A stretch of 64,000 nt of DNA, taken from contig NZ_RKME01000001.1 in assembly GCF_003797825.1 (NCBI RefSeq), positions 248,001-312,000 of the forward strand. The letters are read 5' to 3'. The translations under genes and the position numbers were made by a program. Positions 52,101-59,480 of the stretch are shown piece after piece (the first letter of the stretch is position 1; each line of letters starts with the position of its first letter). The stretch comes from Gordonia sp. OPL2. Lineage in GTDB: Bacteria; Actinomycetota; Actinomycetes; Mycobacteriales; Mycobacteriaceae. The notes under the pieces were generated by a model. The model was given only the letters and a program-made list of their open reading frames with translations, was not told where the DNA came from and searched no databases.

Positions 52101-55100
52101 CGACAGCGCCGTCGCCGACATGTCGCCGATGATGGCGGCCGGCCGGCTGTCGTCGATCATGAGCGCGATCCGATCGGCGGGGAGATCGGTGTCGACGGGT
52201 AGGTAGGCGGCCCCGCTGTACAGGACCCCCTGCAGCGCCACCAGTTGACCGACGCTGCGATCCATGACGACGGCGACGATGTCATCGGGTCCGATACCGT
52301 GGTCACGCAGCGTGGACGCGACGCTGGTCGCTGCCCGCTCGAGGGCACCGTAGCTCAGTGAGCGACCTGTGGTGTCGCGCAGGGCGATCTGATCGTGGTG
52401 TGTCGACGCGGCGTCGCGGAGCAGATCGACGAGGGTGGTACCGGGGGCAGCATCCGTCTGCTCCGGTCCGCGTTCGCCCACGCGCACGGCGTCGAGTTCC
52501 GCGTCGTCGAGCATGGTGATGGTGTCGACGCGGACCTGAGGGTCGAGCGCCACCGCGCTGAGCACGCGACGAAGCTGATCGAGCATCGAGCGGGCGGTGC
52601 CGGCGTCGAACATGTCGGTGGCGTATTCGAGACCGATGGTCAGTTCGCCGGTGGCCGTGATGTCGACAAAGGTGAAGGCGAGGTCGAACTTCGCCTGCGC
52701 TGCCGCGAGAGGCTCGAATGTGGCCGGTGCGCCGAGGAATTCGCCCGGGACGGCGTCGAGCGGAAGGTATCCGACAGTGACCTGGAACAGCGGGTTGCGT
52801 GCTCGTACCCGTTCGGGGGCCAGCCGTTCGACGATCTGCTGGAACGGGACGTCGGCGTGGTCGAACGCCGCCAGATCCAGTGTCCGGACGCGATCGAGGA
52901 GTTCGTCGAACCGCGGGCGGCCACCGACGTCGGTCCGCAGCACCTGGGTGCCGACGAAGAACCCGACGAGATCGTCGAGAGCCGGATCCGTCCGGCCGGA
53001 CACCGGTGTGCCCAGCGGGATGTCGTCGCCGGCGCCGGCACGGTGGAGCATGGTGGCGACCGCTGCCTGTACGAGCATGAACATGCTCGCCCGGCGGGAC
53101 CGGGCGATCTCGTGCAGCCGTGCCCGGCTCGTCGCGTCGACGGTGATCGTCTCGGTGGCCGCGGGGCCGGGGGAACCGGCCGGTCGGGGCCGGTCGCGGG
53201 GCAGCAGGAGCTCCTCCGGCAGATCGGCCAGCGTGTCCTGCCAGAAGTCCAGTTGAGCGGCGCCCTGGTCGAGAACACGCCGTTGCTGCCAGATCGCGTA
53301 GTCGGCGTACTGCACCCGTAGCGGTGTGAAATCCGGTGACATCCCGGCGATCCGGGCCGCATACGCGATCGTCAGATCGGTCAGCAGCGGACGGTCCGAC
53401 CATTCGTCGGTGGCGATGTGATGCAGTGCGATGGTGAGCACACAGGTCGCGAAATCGGTTTGTCCACCGGTGATCTCGTCCAGGCGGATTCGGATCGGCG
53501 GTTCCGTCCGAAGATCGAACGGTCGGGTGAGGGTCCGGCGTGCCCGCTCGGTCACCGTGGCCACGACGGCCTGCTCGTCCGCGTACGCGGCGCTGTCGAT
53601 CGCACCGAACTCGACGACCTCGGGGATCTCCTCGACTGCGAGGACACGCTGCGCGGGTTCACCGGCGGCGTTCTCGTCGATGACGGTCCGCAGACTCTCG
53701 TGACGGGTCAGCAGGTCGCGGACCGCCGTGCGCAGGGCCGTACCGTCCACGGCCGCCCGCAGCCGGACCACGTGCCCGTAGTGATAGGAGACGTCGGCGG
53801 GGTCCAGTGCATGCAGCACCCACAGCCGCTCCTGTGCGGGCGACAACGGAATCCGGTCCGGTCGCGGACCGGCCTGGATGTCGGTGGCCGAACCGGTCAT
53901 GCGCGCGCGCAGGGCCAACTCGGCGGGGGTCCGGGCCTCGAAGAGATCTCGGATGGCGACCTCGGCGCCGAGTTCGGTGCGCAACGCGGCCGCGAGTTTC
54001 ATCGCCGCCATCGAATGTCCACCGAGTTCGAAGAAGTCGTCGTCGACGCCCACGGCACAGACCGGTGTTCCGGCGTCGTCCTTCTGCTCGGCGATGCCGA
54101 GCACGTCGGCGAAGATCGCACACAGGTGGCGCTCGAGGTCGGTCTCGGGAGCCCGGCGCGTGCCGGTGCGTTCGGGCTGCGGCAGCGCAGCCAGGTCGAG
54201 CTTGCCGTTGACCGTCATCGGGAACGCGTCGACGGCGGCGAACAGCGTCGGCACCATGAAGTCGGGGAGTCGGGTCGCGAGCCTGCGCCGGATGTCGGCG
54301 AAGTCCGGGGTCGATCCCGATTCGGTCGGGATGACGTAGGCGACAAGACGTTTGACGTCCGGAGCGGACGGATCCGCGGTGGCCACCACCGCCGAGGACG
54401 CGATCTCCGGAAAGGCGGTCAGCGCCGCGTCGATCTCGCCGAGTTCGACCCGGTGTCCCCGCACCTTGACCTGGTCGTCGGTGCGGCCCAGGAAGTCCAG
54501 ATTGCCGTCGTCGCGGACCTTCATGAGGTCGCCGGTGCGGTAGAGACGACCGCCGACGGCGAACGGATCGGCGACGAACCGTTCGGCAGTGAGATCCGGC
54601 CTGCCGAGGTAGCCGCGGGCCGAACCCGCTCCGCTGATGTACAGTTCGCCGGCGATCCCGGCCGGTACCGGCCGCAGCCAGGGATCGAGCAGGTGCGCGG
54701 TGGTGTTCCAGATGGGTGTCCCCACCGAGGACGAGGGGGACTCCTCGGTGCCGATGCCGAGAGTGTTGATGGTGTACTCGGTCGGTCCGTACAGGTTGTA
54801 CCCGAAGGTGTGTGGGTGTTCGCGCAGACGGGTCCAGACCGGTTCGGACACCGCCTCGCCCCCGAGCAACACCAGGGGTGGGACGTGCTCGCCGTCGAGC
54901 AGGCCGTCGGCGAACAGTTGCGCCGCATAGGTCGGGGTGACATTGATGACGTCGATCCGGTGGTCGAGACAGTAGGCGACCAATGCTGCCGAGTCCCGTC
55001 GCAGATCCTCGTCGCAGACGTGCACCTCGTGACCCTCGACGAGCCAGAGGAGTTCCTCCCACGACATGTCGAAGGCAAAGGAGACGGTGTGCGCGATGCG

Positions 55101-58100
55101 AAGACGTCCGTCGACACCGGCTCGCCGGGCCATCGCGATCGCGGGCTCGAAGACCTTCTCCCGATGATTGAGTTGCATGTTCGTCAGTCCGCGATACGGG
55201 GTGATCACGCCCTTGGGCCTGCCCGTCGACCCCGACGTGTAGATGACGTAGGCCGGGGAGTCCGGATCGACCGGCGGCGCGGTCCATTCCGGCCCGGTCG
55301 GTGCCGGCGGGTCATCCACCGTCATGATGGTGATCGCGCGACCGTGGAAGCGGTCGGCGACCGACGAGTGGGTGAGGATCAGCGACGGCGCGGCGTCATC
55401 GATGATCGCGTGCAGGCGGTCGTCAGGGTGATCGAGCTCGAGCGGCAGGTAGGCGCCGCCGGCGCGCAGGATCGCGAACAATGCGACGACGGTCTCGATG
55501 CTCCGCGGAATGGCCAGGGCCACGATCGATTCGGCGCCGACGCCGTGGTCGTGCAGGACGTGGGCGAGGCGATCGACATCGGACTCGAGTTCGGCATAGG
55601 TGCGACGACGCTCGTCGGACACGAGGGCGTCGGCATCGGGGATGAGTGCCGCGCGTTGCGCGAGCAGCTCGGACACGGTCGTCCGTGGGAGCGTGTGCAC
55701 CGGGCCGACGAGGGGGAGATCCGTGGGCAGACCGGAGTCCAGGGACGCCACCGGCTGTGTCAGCCGTCGCCCGATGTCGGCGAGGAGGTGCCGAAACCGG
55801 CGTACGACACCGTCAGCCGTGTCGTCGCTGATCAGGTCGTCGCGATACTCCAGCCGGAAGCGGATCGACACCCCCGGGGTGACCACGAGTGCGAGGGGAT
55901 AGTGGGTGTGGTCGAGGCTGCCCTCGCCGATGAGACCGTGCAGCTGCGACTGGTTCCGCTCCTCCTCTTCGGTGCGGAAGTTCTGCAGGACGTACAGCAC
56001 GTCGAACAGCACGGGGTGGCCGGTCTCCTGTTGCAGCCGGGCCAGCCCGATGTGGTCGTGAGACATCAGGGTGACGCGGTCGGCCTGGGACCGACGGAGG
56101 AGATCACCGACGATCTCCTCGGGCCGCAGCACCGTCCGGACGGGCACGGTGTTGAGGAACAGGCCGATCACCGTGTCGATTCCCGGGACCTCCGTCGGTC
56201 GACCGGCGACGGTGGAACCGAACGCGACGTCGGTGCGGCCGAGCGCCCGGGACAGGGTCAGTGTCAAAGCCGTCGACACGATCGTGTTGAGCGTGACGCC
56301 TGCCGTGCGGGCGTCGTCGCGCAGGCGCGCGGACAACTCGTCGCCGAGATCCACCTCGATGCGCCGTGGCGCGCGGGGGGTGAGACCGACGGAGCGAGGG
56401 GCGACGAGTGCGGGCTCGTCGTAGCCGGCCAGATGATCGCGCCAGGCGGCGATGGAGTCCGCGTCGTCGGTGCGGTCGATCCACGCCAGGTAGTCGCGCA
56501 GCGAGGCCTCGCGCGCCGGCACGGGTGTGCCGTGCAGGTGCGCGAGCAGTCGCGAGACGAACAGTCCGCCGGACCAGCCGTCCCACAACAGGAATCGGCG
56601 GTTGACGACCAGCCTGTCGTGCCCCCCGGGCAGCCGGATCAGCGTCATCCGCCACAACGGTGCTCGCTCCAGCGCGAAGGGCACGGTGCGGTCGGCGGCG
56701 AGGACCGCCGCGATCCGCTCGTCGATGGCGAGACCGTCCGACACCGCGGGAGCGGTGTCGGCGAGATCGATGATCGCGAGTTCCGGTTCGACGGTCGTCA
56801 TGATCAGCTGGAGCGGCCGTCCGTCGTGTTCGATGAACGCCGCACGCAGTTCCGGATTGGTGCGCTGCAACTCGGTCGCCGCCGCCCGGAGCGCGTCGGC
56901 ATCGATCCGATGGCCGAAGTCCAACCAGAACTGTGCGGTGTAGATGTCCGCATCCGAGTCGACTCTGGCCTGGTAGTAGAGGCCCTCTTGCAACGGTGCC
57001 AGGGGCCACACGTCGTCGATGTCGCCGTACCGGGCGCGCAGTGCCGTCATCGCCTGCTCGTCCACCGGCACCAGCCGGGTGTCGGCCTCGAGCGCGACCG
57101 CGGCGGCGATCGCCTCGGCGACGGACTCGGCGGCGTCCACCCGCGCCGGATCGACGCCGACGTCGACCGCCCATCCGTTGTCCGATCGGACGACCGTCAC
57201 GGTCAGGGCGTGATCGGTGGGCAGGCCGAGATCGCCGATGAGGACAGATGGTTCCACGATGTCCCCGCTCGCGGTGGCGGCCGTGATCGCTGCGCCGATC
57301 TGCGGCGACAGATGCCGCAGCACATCGAACGCGGGACCGGGGATCGCCTCGAGAACGGGATCATCGGTGCGAAGGCGCGCCGGCGAGAGGGCCTGCAGCG
57401 GACCCGTCGTGCGTTCGGCGCCGATCGGGCGGAGGTCGACGACCACATCGACGAGCAACTCGTCGGGCATCCGAGCGCCGAAGACCTCGGCGAGGGCGCG
57501 CACGACGACCTGTGCCAGCGCGGCGGGTGCGGCCGGGCCCGGGCGATGGTCGGGCGGCGTCGCGACGTCCACCCGATGGAAGATTCGGCCCGTGCCGGGA
57601 TCCTCCGTCGGGACCGGCAGTTCGGCTCCGGGCGCGAGGATCTCGAGCCATCGCGGCAACGACGACGGATCCGCCGCGGTGGCGCTCAGATCGGCGGCGA
57701 CGTCTGCGAGGGTGCGCCGCGTCGGTTCGATCTCGATGTGCCGGCCGACGGCGAGATCGTCCAGAGCGGTCTGCAGATCCGACGAGATCACCTCGGCGGA
57801 GTGAGGATCGATCAGCGCGGCGTCGGCGGCGATGGTGAGCTCGCCGGTCGACGGCTCGAAGATCGCCCCCGACTGCGGTGCACCGGGGCGCGGGTCCGTG
57901 CTCACGGCCGGCCGGGCCTGTCCGGCAGACAGAGTGGACAGCATCCACAGGACGGGGACCGGACGCTCGAGCGTCGTTCGCAGTGCCCCATGCCGGTCCA
58001 CGATGGCGTCCACGATCGATCGGACCTCGTCGACCGGCGTGCCCGGTGCAGCCCGGGCGTGCAGCAGGCGCGGTGGCAACCCGGTGGGGTCGACACCGGC

Positions 58101-59480
58101 CACGCGGAGACGATGCAACGCCGGCGTCAGGGCCGACGGACCACCCGCGGCGTCGTCGCAGTCCTCGCGGTCATGGTCGGCGGTCGTGTCGTCGCCGAGG
58201 ACCTGCAGTCTCGCCCGCGGTCGCGCGGCGAGCGTCCGGAGGAATGCTGCGAGGTCGTGGGCGAGAGCGGTCACCTCGGGTCCGACCGACTCGACGCCCC
58301 GCAGCACGACCTCGGCAGGACGGTCCTTGCGGCGCAGCTGGATCTGGATCTCGACATCCGACACCGGCCCGGACGCCAGCGCGTGTGCGGTGAGGACATG
58401 TCCACCGATCATCTGCCGCGACGTGTTCGACATGACGTTCACGCCGAGTCCGAACATCCGATACGGGGCCGTCCCGGCGGCTGCGTCGGATCGGCCGGCG
58501 ATGGTCAGTGCGCGACCGAGGTCCTCGCCACGGAACCGGCTGTGGGCGATGAGCGAGAACAGGGTGGAATCGACCCGGCGGGCGACGTCGGCGAGGTTGT
58601 CGCGTCCGTACGCCCGGACGCGCAAGGGCAGCACGCTGGTCACCATGGACGGAGCGGTTCGCATCGCCCGGTCGAGGCGCCCGGTGACGGGCAGAGCGAG
58701 AGTGAGATCGTCACGCCCCGTCCGGGTCTGGGCGAAGGCGGTGACCGCGGCGATCATCAGCACCGCGGGGCGCACACCGATCTCGGAGGCCAGCGCACGC
58801 AGCGGCACGAGGTCGGACACCGGCAGCTCGAACCGCGCGTGGACATGGCCCTTGCCCGGCGGGAGTTCCGCGCCGAGCAGACGGACGGGCTCGGGGCGAT
58901 CACCCATCCGGTCGATCCAGTACTTCTCGTCGTCGCGAAATCGCTCGCTCGACCGGTAGTCGGTCTCGGCGGCGGCGATCGTCGTCACGTCCCATGCCCG
59001 CGCGGTGGGCTTGCCGTCGTAGTACTCCTGGACGGCCTGCAGGAAATGGATCAGCCCGACGCCGTCACACACGAGGTGGTGGACCTTGAGGTAGATGACG
59101 ATGTCGTCGTCGGAGACGCGCAGGATGGCGAACTGGGAAAGGGGACCGGCATGGATGTCCATCGGCTTGGCCATGTCCTCGGCCATCCACGCGTGGGCAT
59201 CGCCCTCGCGCAGGTCGAGGAACGACAGCGTCCACCGGTCGGCGGGCAGCAGCCGCTGCCGCAGCTCGCCGCCGACGTCGACGAACACCGCACGCATCGC
59301 CTCTGCCGACTCGAGCGCCGCCGCCAGCGAGGTCTGCAGGCGGGCATGGTCGAGGTCGGCGGAGACCTCCGCGTAGAGACCCGTGTTGTAGAGGGTGGGG
59401 TCCGGTGCCACCTGCATCGCCAGATAGATGTCGCGCTGGCCCGCGAGGGTCGGCAGGGTGTGCAGGGAGGTCGAGGTCAC
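46176..59480 (-). CDS. Siderophore NRPS, C-E(degenerate)-C-A-PCP-C-A-PCP-C-A-PCP-E
   Basis: 4434 aa. Domains by approximate residue: C (1-430, HHLVCDG); degenerate E (450-805); C (835-1290, motif altered to RRFLLWDG); A1 (1300-1790); PCP (GGHSM near 1820); C (HHIATDEWS near 2025); A2 (2340-2845); PCP (GGHSL near 2890); C (HHIATDEWS near 3075); A3 (3390-3880); PCP (GGDSI near 3915); E (HHLVVDGVSW near 4115). Pocket residues read from FDMSWEELLW, INVTPT, LLGGEA, NLYGPTEYTIN give A1 code DMENLGLINK, the code of N5-hydroxyornithine modules such as coelichelin's. A2 (DGWVIGAVVK) and A3 (DAQEGGLVDK, partly Gln-like) are not assigned. No thioesterase. The GTG overlaps the upstream NRPS stop. Confidence 0.93.
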   Translation of the reverse strand: MTSTSLHTLPTLAGQRDIYLAMQVAPDPTLYNTGLYAEVSADLDHARLQTSLAAALESAEAMRAVFVDVGGELRQRLLPADRWTLSFLDLREGDAHAWMAEDMAKPMDIHAGPLSQFAILRVSDDDIVIYLKVHHLVCDGVGLIHFLQAVQEYYDGKPTARAWDVTTIAAAETDYRSSERFRDDEKYWIDRMGDRPEPVRLLGAELPPGKGHVHARFELPVSDLVPLRALASEIGVRPAVLMIAAVTAFAQTRTGRDDLTLALPVTGRLDRAMRTAPSMVTSVLPLRVRAYGRDNLADVARRVDSTLFSLIAHSRFRGEDLGRALTIAGRSDAAAGTAPYRMFGLGVNVMSNTSRQMIGGHVLTAHALASGPVSDVEIQIQLRRKDRPAEVVLRGVESVGPEVTALAHDLAAFLRTLAARPRARLQVLGDDTTADHDREDCDDAAGGPSALTPALHRLRVAGVDPTGLPPRLLHARAAPGTPVDEVRSIVDAIVDRHGALRTTLERPVPVLWMLSTLSAGQARPAVSTDPRPGAPQSGAIFEPSTGELTIAADAALIDPHSAEVISSDLQTALDDLAVGRHIEIEPTRRTLADVAADLSATAADPSSLPRWLEILAPGAELPVPTEDPGTGRIFHRVDVATPPDHRPGPAAPAALAQVVVRALAEVFGARMPDELLVDVVVDLRPIGAERTTGPLQALSPARLRTDDPVLEAIPGPAFDVLRHLSPQIGAAITAATASGDIVEPSVLIGDLGLPTDHALTVTVVRSDNGWAVDVGVDPARVDAAESVAEAIAAAVALEADTRLVPVDEQAMTALRARYGDIDDVWPLAPLQEGLYYQARVDSDADIYTAQFWLDFGHRIDADALRAAATELQRTNPELRAAFIEHDGRPLQLIMTTVEPELAIIDLADTAPAVSDGLAIDERIAAVLAADRTVPFALERAPLWRMTLIRLPGGHDRLVVNRRFLLWDGWSGGLFVSRLLAHLHGTPVPAREASLRDYLAWIDRTDDADSIAAWRDHLAGYDEPALVAPRSVGLTPRAPRRIEVDLGDELSARLRDDARTAGVTLNTIVSTALTLTLSRALGRTDVAFGSTVAGRPTEVPGIDTVIGLFLNTVPVRTVLRPEEIVGDLLRRSQADRVTLMSHDHIGLARLQQETGHPVLFDVLYVLQNFRTEEEERNQSQLHGLIGEGSLDHTHYPLALVVTPGVSIRFRLEYRDDLISDDTADGVVRRFRHLLADIGRRLTQPVASLDSGLPTDLPLVGPVHTLPRTTVSELLAQRAALIPDADALVSDERRRTYAELESDVDRLAHVLHDHGVGAESIVALAIPRSIETVVALFAILRAGGAYLPLELDHPDDRLHAIIDDAAPSLILTHSSVADRFHGRAITIMTVDDPPAPTGPEWTAPPVDPDSPAYVIYTSGSTGRPKGVITPYRGLTNMQLNHREKVFEPAIAMARRAGVDGRLRIAHTVSFAFDMSWEELLWLVEGHEVHVCDEDLRRDSAALVAYCLDHRIDVINVTPTYAAQLFADGLLDGEHVPPLVLLGGEAVSEPVWTRLREHPHTFGYNLYGPTEYTINTLGIGTEESPSSSVGTPIWNTTAHLLDPWLRPVPAGIAGELYISGAGSARGYLGRPDLTAERFVADPFAVGGRLYRTGDLMKVRDDGNLDFLGRTDDQVKVRGHRVELGEIDAALTAFPEIASSAVVATADPSAPDVKRLVAYVIPTESGSTPDFADIRRRLATRLPDFMVPTLFAAVDAFPMTVNGKLDLAALPQPERTGTRRAPETDLERHLCAIFADVLGIAEQKDDAGTPVCAVGVDDDFFELGGHSMAAMKLAAALRTELGAEVAIRDLFEARTPAELALRARMTGSATDIQAGPRPDRIPLSPAQERLWVLHALDPADVSYHYGHVVRLRAAVDGTALRTAVRDLLTRHESLRTVIDENAAGEPAQRVLAVEEIPEVVEFGAIDSAAYADEQAVVATVTERARRTLTRPFDLRTEPPIRIRLDEITGGQTDFATCVLTIALHHIATDEWSDRPLLTDLTIAYAARIAGMSPDFTPLRVQYADYAIWQQRRVLDQGAAQLDFWQDTLADLPEELLLPRDRPRPAGSPGPAATETITVDATSRARLHEIARSRRASMFMLVQAAVATMLHRAGAGDDIPLGTPVSGRTDPALDDLVGFFVGTQVLRTDVGGRPRFDELLDRVRTLDLAAFDHADVPFQQIVERLAPERVRARNPLFQVTVGYLPLDAVPGEFLGAPATFEPLAAAQAKFDLAFTFVDITATGELTIGLEYATDMFDAGTARSMLDQLRRVLSAVALDPQVRVDTITMLDDAELDAVRVGERGPEQTDAAPGTTLVDLLRDAASTHHDQIALRDTTGRSLSYGALERAATSVASTLRDHGIGPDDIVAVVMDRSVGQLVALQGVLYSGAAYLPVDTDLPADRIALMIDDSRPAAIIGDMSATALSVPADVPTITLSDDVVTELSSAPDPVVGTGADPHSDGPTPDNAAYVIYTSGSTGRPKGVVVSHRNVVNVLRWRRETMPGGTPGPGDTILVKTPVGFDGAVWELLLPFVCGASGLVAEPGAQRDPRRQAEIIAAHDVTTAVFVPSLLEEFVPHLGSVPGLRQIIAGGEALTTDLADRVRAGSPDLHLINAYGPTETTVVVTDHTAQPSTTTRTVPIGRPIAGTDLLVLDTSLRRVSDGTVGELHVRGTSLARGYLARPGLTASAFIADPTGEIPGARVYRTGDLVRRRDGLLEYVGRSDAQVKVRGNRVELGEIETAIRTLPGVSGAAVAVDGDRLVAWVAAEPTVAATYDELAEAIATGLSATLPAYMIPAPIVVLDALPLNHTGKLDRRALPMPARGSDGGVSPRTTLESDLAEIFGVALGAPVLDVDANFFSLGGHSLLAIKVANLVRATLGYDIGVRVLFDHPTVAGLADHLESGDHAIEPTDVVELLRRPDDTGVLSFGQEQMLTLHAVSGPSATYNVPMLWRPGGPTGTAQIDRDVLRAAVADVVGRHAILRTRYPDGVPEIVDRPQVVVVDAADGEELFAGAGHAFDLATEIPIRVTATEDVAVVTIHHIATDEWSAAPLRADLEIAYAARLSGREPQWDALPLQYSDFAAWQREVVAGDRRERQLAYWRDELTGIPDELTLPYDRPRPPRPTGRGDGVFVLLEPELGRRLRVLADDSGTSMFMLMQAAVALLLSRLGGGSDIPLGTPVTIRTDPRLDRLVGFFLNTLVLRTDVSGNPTPRELLARVRATDLAAFDHRDIPFEQVVETVSVSRSAALNPLFQTMVVYVDGRLPDLDSTDGGPGRPTTAKFDLSFDFTEDNTTGATRIGGVIEYSTDLFNRPTVEAMAQRLVTILEFMAGRPDAALRELDVRTPDERRIRFRPGSEPATFGDLFDAVVARDADAPALRGPDGTRTFGELDTRVRGVAARLVEAGVGPEDVVVVQLPRSVAALETIFAVLYSGAAYLPIEPDSPAERVTSMLSAARPRLVLDSPDDPLLAPVDTPVPPIRRVRTLRPDHPAYVIFTSGSTGVPKGVVVPHRGLSNLFASHRRMLHEPTKARTGRDRLRIGHAWSLAFDASWQPQLWLLDGHEVSIVDDDTQRDAQALAAQLLSEAWDFLELTPSHLRRLDGAERSMAAIGFGGEAVPDAQWREFRSLTDSEAYNLYGPTEATVDALVARASDAERPVIGSPVDGARAYVLDAALLPVPDGVDGELYLSGAGLARGYLGRGDLTSERFVADPFSADGSRMYRTGDTVRRHGDGNLEYRGRGDDQVKIRGFRVELGEVEAALAAVPGVHTALAVAKSGRLVGYVVGHAVTDAVDPGSAERPEASAVRAAVRGALPDYMVPSVVVVLEEFPTLANGKIDRRALPEPGFESSVRTVETTVQQQICHAIADVLGLPRERVGLDEDFGELGGDSIVAMQLVARLRAEGFVVSPRDVMTGRTAGELAQTLDSPSDAAATPALPEISSGAVPATPIVRWLEELVRHAGAGTEGTAVHGGRPVDLIRGFHQSALLTVPADLDLEVLRATLAKLVARHHMLRARLVADDGPWRFEVPESVAGALLIRETDDDITAVARRARARLDPEAGVMASVVWVDRGREEPGRLLVVVHHLVVDGVSWRTLVPELVAIYSQLRDGTDQVSLPVAPTAFASWARALVALDRSAELPMWQDLLGEAAQSADALFTRPLDPAVDLQGTAQRHRVEIDVEVAERLLGPVPAALDAAVDDVLLGAFGVAAGVPTLVDLEGHGREEHLVPGADLNGTVGWFTAVHPVRVGDGGSPREQVRALTAQRGGLPDGGIGYGLLRYLDQQELPGAAIEFNYLGRYRSFGFGDWGMAPESAEIGPDEAMPAGHGLVVDVTTLDGTDGTRMQASWTYQPGLITHETVVALADRWVAVLRDLADGDADGSEQSAGTEPNAGTDSGQLGGITP

